A stretch of 37,342 bases of DNA, from positions 1 to 37,342 of the forward strand of contig JAGBGK010000021.1 of NCBI GenBank assembly GCA_017936005.1, read 5' to 3'. The stretch is from Tidjanibacter sp. (lineage in GTDB: Bacteria > Bacteroidota > Bacteroidia > Bacteroidales > Rikenellaceae). The notes under the pieces are model-generated. The model was not told the origin of the DNA, ran no database searches, and saw only the letters and a program-made list of their open reading frames with translations. The translations under genes were made by a program, and so were the position numbers. Shown here piece by piece: positions 16,867 through 26,034 of this stretch; positions within the stretch are counted from its first letter, which is position 1, and each line of letters opens with the position of its first letter.

Positions 16867-18387
16867 ATGAAACCAATGAACGTGTTTATGATGCTGGTGG
16901 GCACACTGCTGATGGCTTGTGCACCCGAGCCCACTCCGGGTGGTGGGGGCGAAAACAATACACCCACAGACTCTTTGGAGGCGCAGATTAAGAATACCAC
17001 TTTGGAGAACTATAACTATGCTCCCGATGCACCACGCTCGCACTTCTTCGCAGTGGGTGTGCAGGGTAGTGGCGAGATGGAGAACTGCTATGTCTTCCCA
17101 ATGGTCACCAATCACGACTCGCCACACATCGTAACCTTCGGTGCCAACGGCCTCGTGAGGGTGGAGATTTACCCCTTGACAGTGGTGCCCGAAACGGTTG
17201 TTGCACGTCCGCTGGTCAAAGAGTATCCCTGCTGGGTTGAGGATGGCAAGGTGGTGCTCTATGTGAGCGAGGGCGATAAGGCAACGGTGGAGATTAACGG
17301 CAACGAGGATATGCCCGTGTTGGTCTTTGTCAACCCGCTCGAAACCAACAAACCGAGCAAGGACGATCCCAATGTGGAGTACTACGAGGCGGGTAAGGTC
17401 TATGACCGCCAGCCCACCTATTCCCTCAGTGCAGGCAAAACGCTCTACATCGAGGGCGGTGCCATCGTGAAGGGTGGCTTCAAACCCACCTTGCAGGACA
17501 ACATCACCGTAGCAGGCTATGGTATCATTGACGACTTCCACGTTGCTCACGAGAACAACAGTGGGTGGGCCTTCCGTATGGATAGGTGTAATGGTGCAAA
17601 GGTGAGTGGTGTTATCATTGCCAATATGGCGGGCTACTCGTGTGCTACGATTATGTCGCACGACATCACCTTCGACAACGTGAAGATTATCGCCCCTTGG
17701 AACGAAGACCACGAAACGGGTGTGGAGAATGGTGGCATTTGCTTCTTCGCTTGTCAGAAGGTTAGGTGCAAGGACCTCTATGCCTACGCACACGATGATA
17801 CCTATATGGTTAAGACCAACAAATGGTCGTGGATTGGCGAGGCCAAAGACCTTGTGTTTGAGGGCTGTCAGGCCAACAACGTCAGGGGTGGTAACGCCTT
17901 TGAGATTGGCTATGAGGTCAACGAGGGTGTCGATGGAGTAACCTTCCGTGACTGCTACGTTATCCACTCGGCAAGGAGCTATGGCTACACCTACCGCCAC
18001 GGCTCGTTCACCATCCACAACTCCACCAAGGGTATGGTGAAGAATATCCTCTATGAGAACTGCTACATCGACGACCCCAAGGAGTTTGACTTCTACATCT
18101 CGGTGTTGCCCGACTGTGGCTACTCGCTTGGTAATGGAGTGGAGTGGGGCCCCGGACACATTGAGAATGTTACGATTAGGAACATCTACGTGGAGAAGAA
18201 AGCTCCCTATGGCGAGATTATGTTCGGCCTCGACAGCGAGCACACCGTGAAGAACGTAACCATCGAAAACTTCAACATCGAGGGCAAGAGGATGACCTCT
18301 TTTGAGGAGATTGGCTTCGGTATAGACCCCAAATACAACGGTAGGGGCTATGTTAAGGTGAAACCAGAGGAGGTAACCTTCAAGTAG
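16867..18387 (+). CDS. beta-helix glycoside hydrolase-like, paralogue 4 (Asp-to-Gly)
   Basis: A 506-residue lipoprotein. The start ATG at 16867 gives MKPMNVFMMLVGTLLMAC, a clean lipoprotein signal; a TTG 24 bp upstream only lengthens the n-region and was not used. VVARPLVKEY, VEINGNEDMPVLVFVNPLE and AGKTLYIEGGAIV mark the sandwich and the first helix coils. Asp310-Asp311 lie in AHDDTYMVKT. Gly289 in GVENGG replaces the first GH28 Asp, and the next loop is GICFFAC, with no Asp. The helix coil ANNVRGG differs from the usual GWNV. It is highly similar to paralogue 3 in the C-terminal half (YRHGSFTIHN, EEVTFK), yet the two differ at the candidate catalytic Asp, which suggests recent divergence of function. 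Confidence 0.68.
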   Translation: MKPMNVFMMLVGTLLMACAPEPTPGGGGENNTPTDSLEAQIKNTTLENYNYAPDAPRSHFFAVGVQGSGEMENCYVFPMVTNHDSPHIVTFGANGLVRVEIYPLTVVPETVVARPLVKEYPCWVEDGKVVLYVSEGDKATVEINGNEDMPVLVFVNPLETNKPSKDDPNVEYYEAGKVYDRQPTYSLSAGKTLYIEGGAIVKGGFKPTLQDNITVAGYGIIDDFHVAHENNSGWAFRMDRCNGAKVSGVIIANMAGYSCATIMSHDITFDNVKIIAPWNEDHETGVENGGICFFACQKVRCKDLYAYAHDDTYMVKTNKWSWIGEAKDLVFEGCQANNVRGGNAFEIGYEVNEGVDGVTFRDCYVIHSARSYGYTYRHGSFTIHNSTKGMVKNILYENCYIDDPKEFDFYISVLPDCGYSLGNGVEWGPGHIENVTIRNIYVEKKAPYGEIMFGLDSEHTVKNVTIENFNIEGKRMTSFEEIGFGIDPKYNGRGYVKVKPEEVTFK

Positions 18388-18429
18388 TGGGAAAGAATGA
18401 GTAACGGACGCTATATATAACATAAAGGT

Positions 18430-19887
18430 ATGAAACAAAGAGTGTTAAGCATAGTGGCAATTGTGGCGGTGGCAATGACCGCCCTGGTGTCGTGTGGCCC
18501 CAAAGATGATGAAGTGGATTTGAGCATCTATGAGTCGCAGACGGCAAATACCTCCCATCAGGTCTATAACTATGCACCTGATGCTCCCGTGTCGGCGTTC
18601 TACTCCGTGAAGGTGGCTGGCGACGACTGCTATGTCTATCCCGTGAACACCGACCACGACAAACCACAGTTGGTGTCGTTTGGTACCAATGGCCTTGTGA
18701 GGGTGGAGATTACCCCGTTGAAGGTGAGCCCCACGTCTGTGGTGGTGCGCCCGCTGGCAAAGAACTATCCCCACAAGATTGAGGACGGTAGGATTATCCT
18801 CTACCTCACCGAGGGCGACCACGCCACCATCGAGGTTAACGGCGACGAGGATGTACCCATCTTCTTGTTTGCCAACCCGCTGGAAATCAACAAACCCGAC
18901 AAAAACGACCCCAATGTGGAGTACTACGAGGCGGGAAAGATTTATGACAAACAGCCCACGTTTACAATCGCTTCGGGTAAGACTCTCTACATCGAGGGCG
19001 GTGCCATTGTGAAGGGCGCTCTTGATGTGAAGGGTATGAACAATATCACCCTTGCCGGCTATGGTATAATTGACGATTTCTATGTGAAGCACGAGAACCA
19101 ATCGCTATGGTCGTTCAAGGTGTGGGAGTGTAACAACGTGAAGGTGGATGGCCTGACGGTGTGCAATATGTATGGTTGGAGTTGCGCCTTCTTGGAGGTG
19201 AACGACCTTGATATCAACAACTTCAAGGTGATTGCCCCCTACAATGAGTACAATAGTGTTGGTGTGGACAATGGCGGTATCGACCTGCTGGGTTGCCAGA
19301 GGGCCAAGTGTATCAACTCCTTTGCATACGCACACGACGACGGTATTCTGGTGAAGTCCCACAAGTGGGGCTATCGTGCCCACGCAAAGGACAACCTCTT
19401 TGAGAACTGCATCTCGTGGACGGTTGGTGGTGGCAACTCGTTTGAGGTGGGTTATGAGCTCAACGAAGGTGTGGAGGATATTACCTTCCGCAACATCTAC
19501 GCACTCCACAGTGGTACTCGTGGTAATGCCTACCGTCGTGGTGCCGTTACCATTCACAACGCTACGGCAGGTGTGGTGCAGAACATACACTATGAGAACG
19601 TCTACATCGAGGACCCCAAAGAGTATGGTATCTATGTTTCGCTATTGAGGTCAGAGTATGGCATCGGCGACGGCGTAGAGTGGGGCCCTGGTGTGATTAA
19701 GAACGTGACATTCAAGAATGTCTACTTCTACAAGGAGCCTCCCAGGGGACATCAAATCAACGGCCTCAACAATGGCGACAGCAAGGTGCAAAACCTTGTG
19801 TTTGAGAACCTGAACATCTGCGGAAAGAAGATTACACAACCCGACGAGAAGTTCTTTATCCAACTTGCCGACGTGAAGTTCAAGTAG
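18430..19887 (+). CDS. beta-helix glycoside hydrolase-like, paralogue 5 (Asp-to-Gly)
   Basis: A 485-residue lipoprotein with signal MKQRVLSIVAIVAVAMTALVSC and no Pro-rich linker. VVVRPLAKNY, VEVNGDEDVPIFLFANPLE and SGKTLYIEGGAIV are family marks. The cluster is Asp303-Asp304 (AHDDGILVKS). Gly282 in GVDNGG replaces the first GH28 Asp, though an Asp remains three residues later in GGIDLLG, where GH28 also often has Asp. SGTRGNAYRRGAVTIHN and the terminal ADVKFK are conserved. It starts 42 bp after paralogue 4. Function as in the rest of the array; catalytic competence is uncertain. Confidence 0.68.
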   Translation: MKQRVLSIVAIVAVAMTALVSCGPKDDEVDLSIYESQTANTSHQVYNYAPDAPVSAFYSVKVAGDDCYVYPVNTDHDKPQLVSFGTNGLVRVEITPLKVSPTSVVVRPLAKNYPHKIEDGRIILYLTEGDHATIEVNGDEDVPIFLFANPLEINKPDKNDPNVEYYEAGKIYDKQPTFTIASGKTLYIEGGAIVKGALDVKGMNNITLAGYGIIDDFYVKHENQSLWSFKVWECNNVKVDGLTVCNMYGWSCAFLEVNDLDINNFKVIAPYNEYNSVGVDNGGIDLLGCQRAKCINSFAYAHDDGILVKSHKWGYRAHAKDNLFENCISWTVGGGNSFEVGYELNEGVEDITFRNIYALHSGTRGNAYRRGAVTIHNATAGVVQNIHYENVYIEDPKEYGIYVSLLRSEYGIGDGVEWGPGVIKNVTFKNVYFYKEPPRGHQINGLNNGDSKVQNLVFENLNICGKKITQPDEKFFIQLADVKFK

Positions 19888-19933
19888 GGTAGAGAGAGTT
19901 AACCGAATAGGAGATAACCACAATACAAAGAAT

Positions 19934-21319
19934 ATGATGAAGAGCAAACTTACAATCTTTTTAGTACTGACCGCATTGGTGCTCACCTCGTGTGGCCCCA
20001 AGGTGGAGAACTACAAATTCGACGAGAGCCTTGAAAAATCCGAAATGTGGAGTGTGAAGGTGAAGGGTGACGATGTGTATGTACACCCCACCCACCAGCC
20101 CCACATCGCCTCGTTTGGTGTTGAGGAGAAGGGTGTCGAGGTTGTGATTGAGCACCTGACCGCCAATGTGGAGAGTGTGGCTGTGCGCCCGCTGGGTAAG
20201 AAATATGACTACACCGTTGAGGGCAACAAGATTCGCCTGCGCCTGAAACCCTACGACAACATCTGTGTGGAGGTCAATGGCGACGAGTGGAACCCCTTGT
20301 TCCTCTTTGTCAACCCCCTCGAAGAGGGACGCAGGCCCGACCCCAACGCCGAGGGTGTACGCTACTACAAGGCCGGCAAAGTCTATAAGGAGGATATCAC
20401 GCTCAACTCCGGCGAAACACTCTGGATTGAGGGTGGTGCCATTGTGAATGGTAAAGTTCGCGCGCAGGATGCCGAGAATGTAACCATTGGCGGCCCCGGC
20501 TATGTGAAGAAATTTGAGCCCGGCTTTGGTCGCAGTAAGATGGCCTTCGTGGTGGATAACTGCAAAAATGTGAAGGTGAGTGACGTTACGGTACTCAATA
20601 GGGATAGTTGGAGCTGTGCCTTCTTTGTGAGTAAGGATGTGGAGATTGTGGGTATGAAAATCGTGGCTCCACGCAGCACCAACCAGCACGGACACGATAA
20701 CGGAGGTATCGATATGCTCGGCTGTCAGGATGCAACCCTCACCCACTGCTTTGCCTATGCCCACGACGACGCATTTATGATTAAGTCGCACAAATGGCAT
20801 TGGGGCGGCGAGGTGAAGAACGTACACTTCCGCGATTGTATCGGCTGGAATGTGAATGCAGGCAACACCTTCGAGATGGGCTATGAGATGAACAACAACG
20901 TGAGCGATGTGAGCTGGACCGACATCTACTCCATCCACTCGGGTACCCGTGGCGTGTGGCGTAGGGGTGCCGTTACCATCCACCAGAGCGCAGGAGGTAC
21001 CGTTAGGAACGTAACCTACAACAATGTCCACATCGAGGACCCCAAGGAATATGCCTTCCACTTCGCCATTCTCAAAACCGAATATGGCATTGGCGATGGC
21101 GTGGTGTGGAGCCCGGGTAAGGTGGAGAATGTAACCTTCAACAACGTCTATGTCTATCACGACGCTCCCGAGGGCTCGGAGATGTGGGGTTACAGCGAGG
21201 ATAACTGCTTTGAGAACATCACCTTCAACAACCTCTACCTCAACGGTAAAAAAGTTACCTCTTTTGAAGAGGCCGACTTCCGTAGGGTTGAGAACATCAA
21301 AAACGTACAATTCAAATAG
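19934..21319 (+). CDS. beta-helix glycoside hydrolase-like, paralogue 6 (Asp-to-Gly)
   Basis: A 461-residue lipoprotein (lipobox VLTSC). It lacks the N-terminal YxYAPDAP segment of paralogues 3-5 and starts the mature domain directly at SEMWSVKVKGDDVYVHP. VAVRPLGKKY, VEVNGDEWNPLFLFVNPLE and SGETLWIEGGAIV follow. Asp278-Asp279 are in AHDDAFMIKS; Gly257 in GHDNGG replaces the first GH28 Asp, with Asp three residues later (GGIDMLG). GNTFEMGYEM and WRRGAVTIHQ are intact. By motif it is the nearest relative of paralogue 7, and only 17 bp separate the two genes. Confidence 0.7.
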   Translation: MMKSKLTIFLVLTALVLTSCGPKVENYKFDESLEKSEMWSVKVKGDDVYVHPTHQPHIASFGVEEKGVEVVIEHLTANVESVAVRPLGKKYDYTVEGNKIRLRLKPYDNICVEVNGDEWNPLFLFVNPLEEGRRPDPNAEGVRYYKAGKVYKEDITLNSGETLWIEGGAIVNGKVRAQDAENVTIGGPGYVKKFEPGFGRSKMAFVVDNCKNVKVSDVTVLNRDSWSCAFFVSKDVEIVGMKIVAPRSTNQHGHDNGGIDMLGCQDATLTHCFAYAHDDAFMIKSHKWHWGGEVKNVHFRDCIGWNVNAGNTFEMGYEMNNNVSDVSWTDIYSIHSGTRGVWRRGAVTIHQSAGGTVRNVTYNNVHIEDPKEYAFHFAILKTEYGIGDGVVWSPGKVENVTFNNVYVYHDAPEGSEMWGYSEDNCFENITFNNLYLNGKKVTSFEEADFRRVENIKNVQFK

Positions 21320-21336
21320 AAACCAAATATAAACCG

Positions 21337-22722
21337 ATGAAGAAAATTACACAGTTTTTGACTCTGCTTGCAGTTGCGTTTGCGGTAAGCAGTTGTGGTC
21401 CCAAGACTACCGTGTAGATTTATGATTTCCCTGATGAGTATGAGGCCTCCCAGATGTGGAGCGTTAAGTGTGGCGGCGAGGAGGTTTTCGTAACCCCCAC
21501 CGAGGAGCCTCACTTGGCTTCGCTGGGTTGTGATGGCAAGGTGAAACTCACCGTTGAGTACCTCGCAGGTGAGGTTGAGAAGGTGGATGTTCGCCCCATC
21601 GCAAAGAACTATCCCTACAAGGTGAAGGGCAACCGTATCACCATCGAGTTGGAGCCCTATCAGAAGGCCGTAATCGAGGTTAATGGCGACCTGGTGAACC
21701 CTCTGTTCATCTTTGCCAACCCTCTGGAAAAGCGTCCCGATAGGAACGACGAGAATGTAATCTACCTCGAAGCAGGCAAGATTCACCAGGGCGATAGCCT
21801 CACTCTCCACACCAACCAACACCTCTACTTGGAGGGTGGTGCTGTGCTGAAAGGCTACCTTCTGGCAAGCCACGCCGACAACATCAAGGTTAGCGGCCCC
21901 GGTTATGTGGATGCTCGCCACAAGGGACTCGGCAACAGGGCCCTCCTGTTTGAGTACTGCAACGGCGTTGAGTTGGAGGACTTTATGATTATCAACAAGA
22001 ACTGGTGGACTTGTGTGTTGTGTGTATGTAACGACGTGCAGATGACCAACTACAAGAGCGTTGCTCCGCCCAGCGACAACGGCCACGGCCACGAAAACGA
22101 CGGTGTGGACATCCTCGGCGGTCAGAACATCACCCTCGACCACTGCTTCTCCTACTGCCACGACGACGCCTTTGTGGTTAAATCGCGTAAGTGGGATTGG
22201 GGTGCAGCGGTGAAGAACGTGGAGTTCAACGACTGTATCGGTTGGAACGTACACGCAGGTAACACCTTCGAGATTGGCTGGTGCTGTGGCGAGGATATCA
22301 CCGACATCAGGTACAACGACGTCTATGCCGTTCACTCCGGCTCGCGTGGTAGGTGGTACAACGCTGCTCTTGCTATCCACAACGCTTCGAAGGGCGTGGT
22401 TAGCGGCATTGTCTACAACAATGTACACATCGAGGATCCCCAGAGGTTCCTCTTCCACGTGAGCATCACCGAGTCGCACTTCAACATCGGTACGGGTGTT
22501 AAGTGGGCTCCCGGTAAGATTCACGATGTGACCTACAACAATATCCACGTCTATAAGGCAGCCCCCGAGAAGGACGGCTCGCAGTTCTATGGTTGGAATG
22601 ACGAGTTCGACATCCAGAACGTGATCTTCAAGAATGTCTACATCGAGGGTAAGAAGGTTACCAGCTTGGAGGACCTGAATGTTACCAAGATGCAGCACGC
22701 CAAGAACTTCCGATTTGAGTAG
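21337..22722 (+). pseudogene. beta-helix glycoside hydrolase, paralogue 7, in-frame TAG after signal
   Basis: The seventh paralogue. From the ATG at 21337 the frame gives a full lipoprotein signal, MKKITQFLTLLAVAFAVSSC, then GPKTTV and an in-frame TAG at 21415-21417. The frame then continues without break to 22722: IYDFPDEYEASQMWSVK and the complete sandwich plus beta-helix. The layout matches paralogue 6 (LTSCGPKVENYKF...SEMWSVK), so the upstream part belongs to the gene. A single base change (for example CAG, AAG or GAG to TAG) would explain it. The first in-frame ATG after the stop is 21454, which would give a leaderless protein. Asp255 (HENDG) and Asp276-Asp277 (CHDDAFVVKS) keep the whole acidic cluster. 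It may be a pseudogene, a readthrough product, a population variant or an assembly error. Confidence 0.8.
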
Positions 22723-22770
22723 TGAAAATCCAAATCCATAAATAACCAATAATACTTAAACAACTAAACT

Positions 22771-25700
22771 ATGAAAAAACTTTTGCTACAATGTGTTACG
22801 TTGCTTGCAGCACTGATGTGTGCAGGTAGCGTAGCAGCGCAAAGCGGCAACATTTCGGGTCGAGTAATCGACTCGGATGGTGAGCCGATTCTTGGTGCAT
22901 CGGTGGTCTATGACGGTACCAACGTGGGTACGACAACCAATGCAAAAGGCGAGTACTCGATCAAGAGTATGAAGGGCAAAAAACTCGTGTTCTCCTACTT
23001 CGGTTTGAAGGACTACAGCGTTACCGTTGGTAACCAGACTCGCCTGAACGTCACTCTCGAAGCCGACAACATCAAGATTGATGACGTTGTGGTCATCGGT
23101 TATGGTGAGGTTTCCCGTAAGGACTTGACCGGTGCTCTTTCGTCGGTGTCGTCGGAGGAGCTGGTGAAGAGTGGTAGTAGCAACGTATTCGGCGCATTGC
23201 AGGGCCGTGTTGCAGGTATCAACATCACCTCGCAGTCGGGTGAGCCCGGTTCGGGTTTCAACATCAAGGTCAGGGGTAACAACTCTATCAATGCGGGTAC
23301 TACTCCTCTCTATGTTATCGACGGCAACCAGATGGACCTCTCCTCGGGTGAGGTTGCAACTTCGGGCTCGACAAGTAGCAACACCTACGACCCTATGGCG
23401 TTCCTTAACCCCGCCGATATCGAGTCGATTGAGGTGTTGAAGGATGCTTCGGCGACTGCTATCTACGGTGCTCGTGGTGCAAACGGCGTTGTGCTGATTA
23501 CCACCAAGAGTGGCTCGGGCGGCGACCGCACGATGATTAACTTCGATGCAAGCTATGGCGTTTCGAATGTGCCCAAGTACCTCGAAATGTTGACTCCTCA
23601 GCAGTATGTAGACTATCGTTTCGAGCGTAAGGACTACGGCTGGGACCACTATGGCGACGACCTCGATGGTGATGAGGTTCCCGATGTAGCGAAGAACGCA
23701 AACCAGTATGATAGCTACGATTGGCAGAGGATTCTCTATCGTACCGCAATCACTCAGAACTACAACATCTCGGCTTCGGGTTCGGTGAGCAAAAAGACCC
23801 AGGTGTTGGTGAGTGCAGGCCACCTCAACCAAGAGGGTCTTATCAAAAACAACGACTTCCTCCGCTATTCGGCCCGTGTAAAGGTTGACCACCAGGCCAA
23901 GAAGAATATCAAAATTGGTGCTTCGGCAACCTATGGTCGCAACATCTCCAACGGTGCCGTTTCGTCGGGTGGTGGTGCGCTGGGTAACAGCGGTCTTATT
24001 CAGCTTATCTATTTGGAGCGTCCTGTGAGGCTTATGTCGCCTTCGGATGAGACCGAGTATCCCAACGGTTGGACCTCGCTGCTGAGTATGGTGGAGAAGG
24101 AGACCTACCGTAGGACAATCTACGACCGTGTGATGGGTAACGTCTATATGCGCTGGGACATCACTCCCGACCTGCTTTTGTCGGCCAACTTCTCGGGCAA
24201 CACCTCGTTGTCGAGCCAGAGGGAGTTCTATAGCAAACACAGCCGCTGGGGCCAGTCGAGGAATGGTTACGCAAAACAGACTATGGTGAACACTTGGGGC
24301 TATAACGGCTCGGTTACGCTGACCTACAAGAAGAAATGGGGCGAGCACAGCTTCGACGCTATGATTGGTGGTGAGATGAGCGAGTACTACAGCGATAGGT
24401 TCTACATCGCAGGCTACGACTTCGCTGATGAGAGTACCGGCGTGTTCGACTTCTCGAAGGCTCAGATTATGGAGATTCCTTCGGTGTCGATTGGTGAGAA
24501 TGCTCGCCTGTCAACCTTCGGTCGTATGAACTACAACTACGCAAGCAAGTACTACTTCACCTTCAATATGCGTGCCGACGGTTCGTCGAAATTCGCACAG
24601 GGCTACCGCGTGGGCTACTTCCCCTCGGTTTCGTTGGCGTGGAGGGTTTCGGAGGAGAACTTCATCAAAGACAATGCAGAGTGGTTTGACAACTTCAAGA
24701 TTCGTTTGAGTGCCGGTGCTACCGGTAACGACCGTGTATCGAACTACGTTTATATGTCGTTGATGGGTACCAACTTCTACGGCCAGAACGGTAACGAGAT
24801 TATGGGTATGGGCCCCAGCAGCTCGGCTAACGGTAAGCTCAAATGGGAGACCACCTATCAGTACAACGCCGGTGTGGACTTGGGCTTCTTTGGCAGCCGT
24901 GTTAACCTGACTGCTGATGTGTACTACAAGGACACCCGTGATATGCTTTACAGCGCAACCCTCTCGGCACAGTCGGGCTTCACCACCCAGTGGCAGAACC
25001 TCGGTAGGGTAGAGAACAAGGGTATTGAGGTTGTTCTGAACACCCACAACATCGAGAAGAAGAACTTCTCGTGGTCGACCGCTATCGCATTTGACCTTTC
25101 GCGCAACAAAGTGTTGGACATCGGTGGTATTAAGTACACCAGTGTGAACATCGGTAACGGTATGTTGTCGACCGACCTTTCGCGTATTATGGTTGGCCAG
25201 CCCATCGGTGTTGGTTATGGTTATGTATTCGACGGCAACTACCAGCTGAAAGACTTCATCATCACCCACAAAGAGCTTGGCTTTGTTCTGGACGACAATA
25301 TGATTGACAACGGTGCAGTAACCTCGGGCAATATGGACCAGTATAAGTTCGAGTTGAAACCCTATTTGGATGAGAACGGTAATCCTACCGGTCCTGTTAA
25401 GATTGCTTCGGAGGCAGCCACCAGGCCTGGCGACCGTAAGTATAAGGACTTGGACGGCGATGGTAGTGTTGACTCGGCAAACGACCGTACTGTCATCAGC
25501 AATTCGAACCCCGACTTCACCATCGGTTTGACCAACAACTTCACCATTGGTAAGTTCGACATCAACATCTTCTTCGAGGGTGTCTATGGCCGCGATATTA
25601 TGAACGAGTTTAAGCTCCGTAGTGAGTCTGGTAAGAGTGGTGCTACCCAGTTCAGCAACCTTCGCAAGGAGGCTTGGTTGGGCCACTGGACTCCTGAGAA

Positions 25701-26010
25701 CGGCTCGCAGACCTATGGTCGCCTGCTCAACTCGACCAACACTTGGGTATCGTCCTACTTTGTTGAGGATGGTTCGTTCATTCGTTTCAAGACACTGAGC
25801 GTCGGCTACACCTTGCAGAATGCTGCTTTGAAGCGTGCCGGTATCGGTATGTTGCGTTTCAGCGTTGCAGCCGACAACCTCTACATCTGGTCGAATTATA
25901 GCGGTATGGACCCCGACGTTAGCTCGTCCAACTCGCTCTTCACAGGTTTCGACCGTCTGTCTTATCCCAAGGCTCGTACAGTAACCTTTGGTATTAACGC
26001 TACATTCTAA
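22771..26010 (+). CDS. SusC/RagA-type TonB-dependent outer-membrane transporter
   Basis: A 1079-residue SusC homologue, the energised pore that imports oligosaccharides across the outer membrane with its SusD lid. The signal peptide ends at VAAQ (about residue 23). A carboxypeptidase-regulatory-like domain follows (ISGRVIDSDGEPILGASV to about residue 100), then the TonB-box-like DVVVIGYG and the plug (LSSVSSEELVKSG, LQGRVAGINITSQSGEPG, IYGARGANGVVLITTKSG). The rest is a 22-strand barrel ending in ARTVTFGINATF with a terminal aromatic. Start 48 bp after the beta-helix array with no promoter seen, so it is probably in the same operon. No STN domain is present, so control is likely through the LacI protein rather than an anti-sigma factor. 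Confidence 0.96.
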   Translation: MKKLLLQCVTLLAALMCAGSVAAQSGNISGRVIDSDGEPILGASVVYDGTNVGTTTNAKGEYSIKSMKGKKLVFSYFGLKDYSVTVGNQTRLNVTLEADNIKIDDVVVIGYGEVSRKDLTGALSSVSSEELVKSGSSNVFGALQGRVAGINITSQSGEPGSGFNIKVRGNNSINAGTTPLYVIDGNQMDLSSGEVATSGSTSSNTYDPMAFLNPADIESIEVLKDASATAIYGARGANGVVLITTKSGSGGDRTMINFDASYGVSNVPKYLEMLTPQQYVDYRFERKDYGWDHYGDDLDGDEVPDVAKNANQYDSYDWQRILYRTAITQNYNISASGSVSKKTQVLVSAGHLNQEGLIKNNDFLRYSARVKVDHQAKKNIKIGASATYGRNISNGAVSSGGGALGNSGLIQLIYLERPVRLMSPSDETEYPNGWTSLLSMVEKETYRRTIYDRVMGNVYMRWDITPDLLLSANFSGNTSLSSQREFYSKHSRWGQSRNGYAKQTMVNTWGYNGSVTLTYKKKWGEHSFDAMIGGEMSEYYSDRFYIAGYDFADESTGVFDFSKAQIMEIPSVSIGENARLSTFGRMNYNYASKYYFTFNMRADGSSKFAQGYRVGYFPSVSLAWRVSEENFIKDNAEWFDNFKIRLSAGATGNDRVSNYVYMSLMGTNFYGQNGNEIMGMGPSSSANGKLKWETTYQYNAGVDLGFFGSRVNLTADVYYKDTRDMLYSATLSAQSGFTTQWQNLGRVENKGIEVVLNTHNIEKKNFSWSTAIAFDLSRNKVLDIGGIKYTSVNIGNGMLSTDLSRIMVGQPIGVGYGYVFDGNYQLKDFIITHKELGFVLDDNMIDNGAVTSGNMDQYKFELKPYLDENGNPTGPVKIASEAATRPGDRKYKDLDGDGSVDSANDRTVISNSNPDFTIGLTNNFTIGKFDINIFFEGVYGRDIMNEFKLRSESGKSGATQFSNLRKEAWLGHWTPENGSQTYGRLLNSTNTWVSSYFVEDGSFIRFKTLSVGYTLQNAALKRAGIGMLRFSVAADNLYIWSNYSGMDPDVSSSNSLFTGFDRLSYPKARTVTFGINATF

Positions 26011-26034
26011 CCCTCTAACCGTTAAAGAAAGACT

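Noticed and set aside
16057-18438. 793-codon antisense frame across beta-helix paralogues 3 and 4
   Set aside because: The same codon-bias effect. It spans two tandem genes and repeats itself because they are paralogues, which mimics an internal protein repeat.
21415-21417. Selenocysteine or pyrrolysine type recoding at the TAG of paralogue 7
   Set aside because: Selenocysteine uses TGA. No pyl genes are present, and TAG is the normal stop of most neighbours. Point mutation is simpler.
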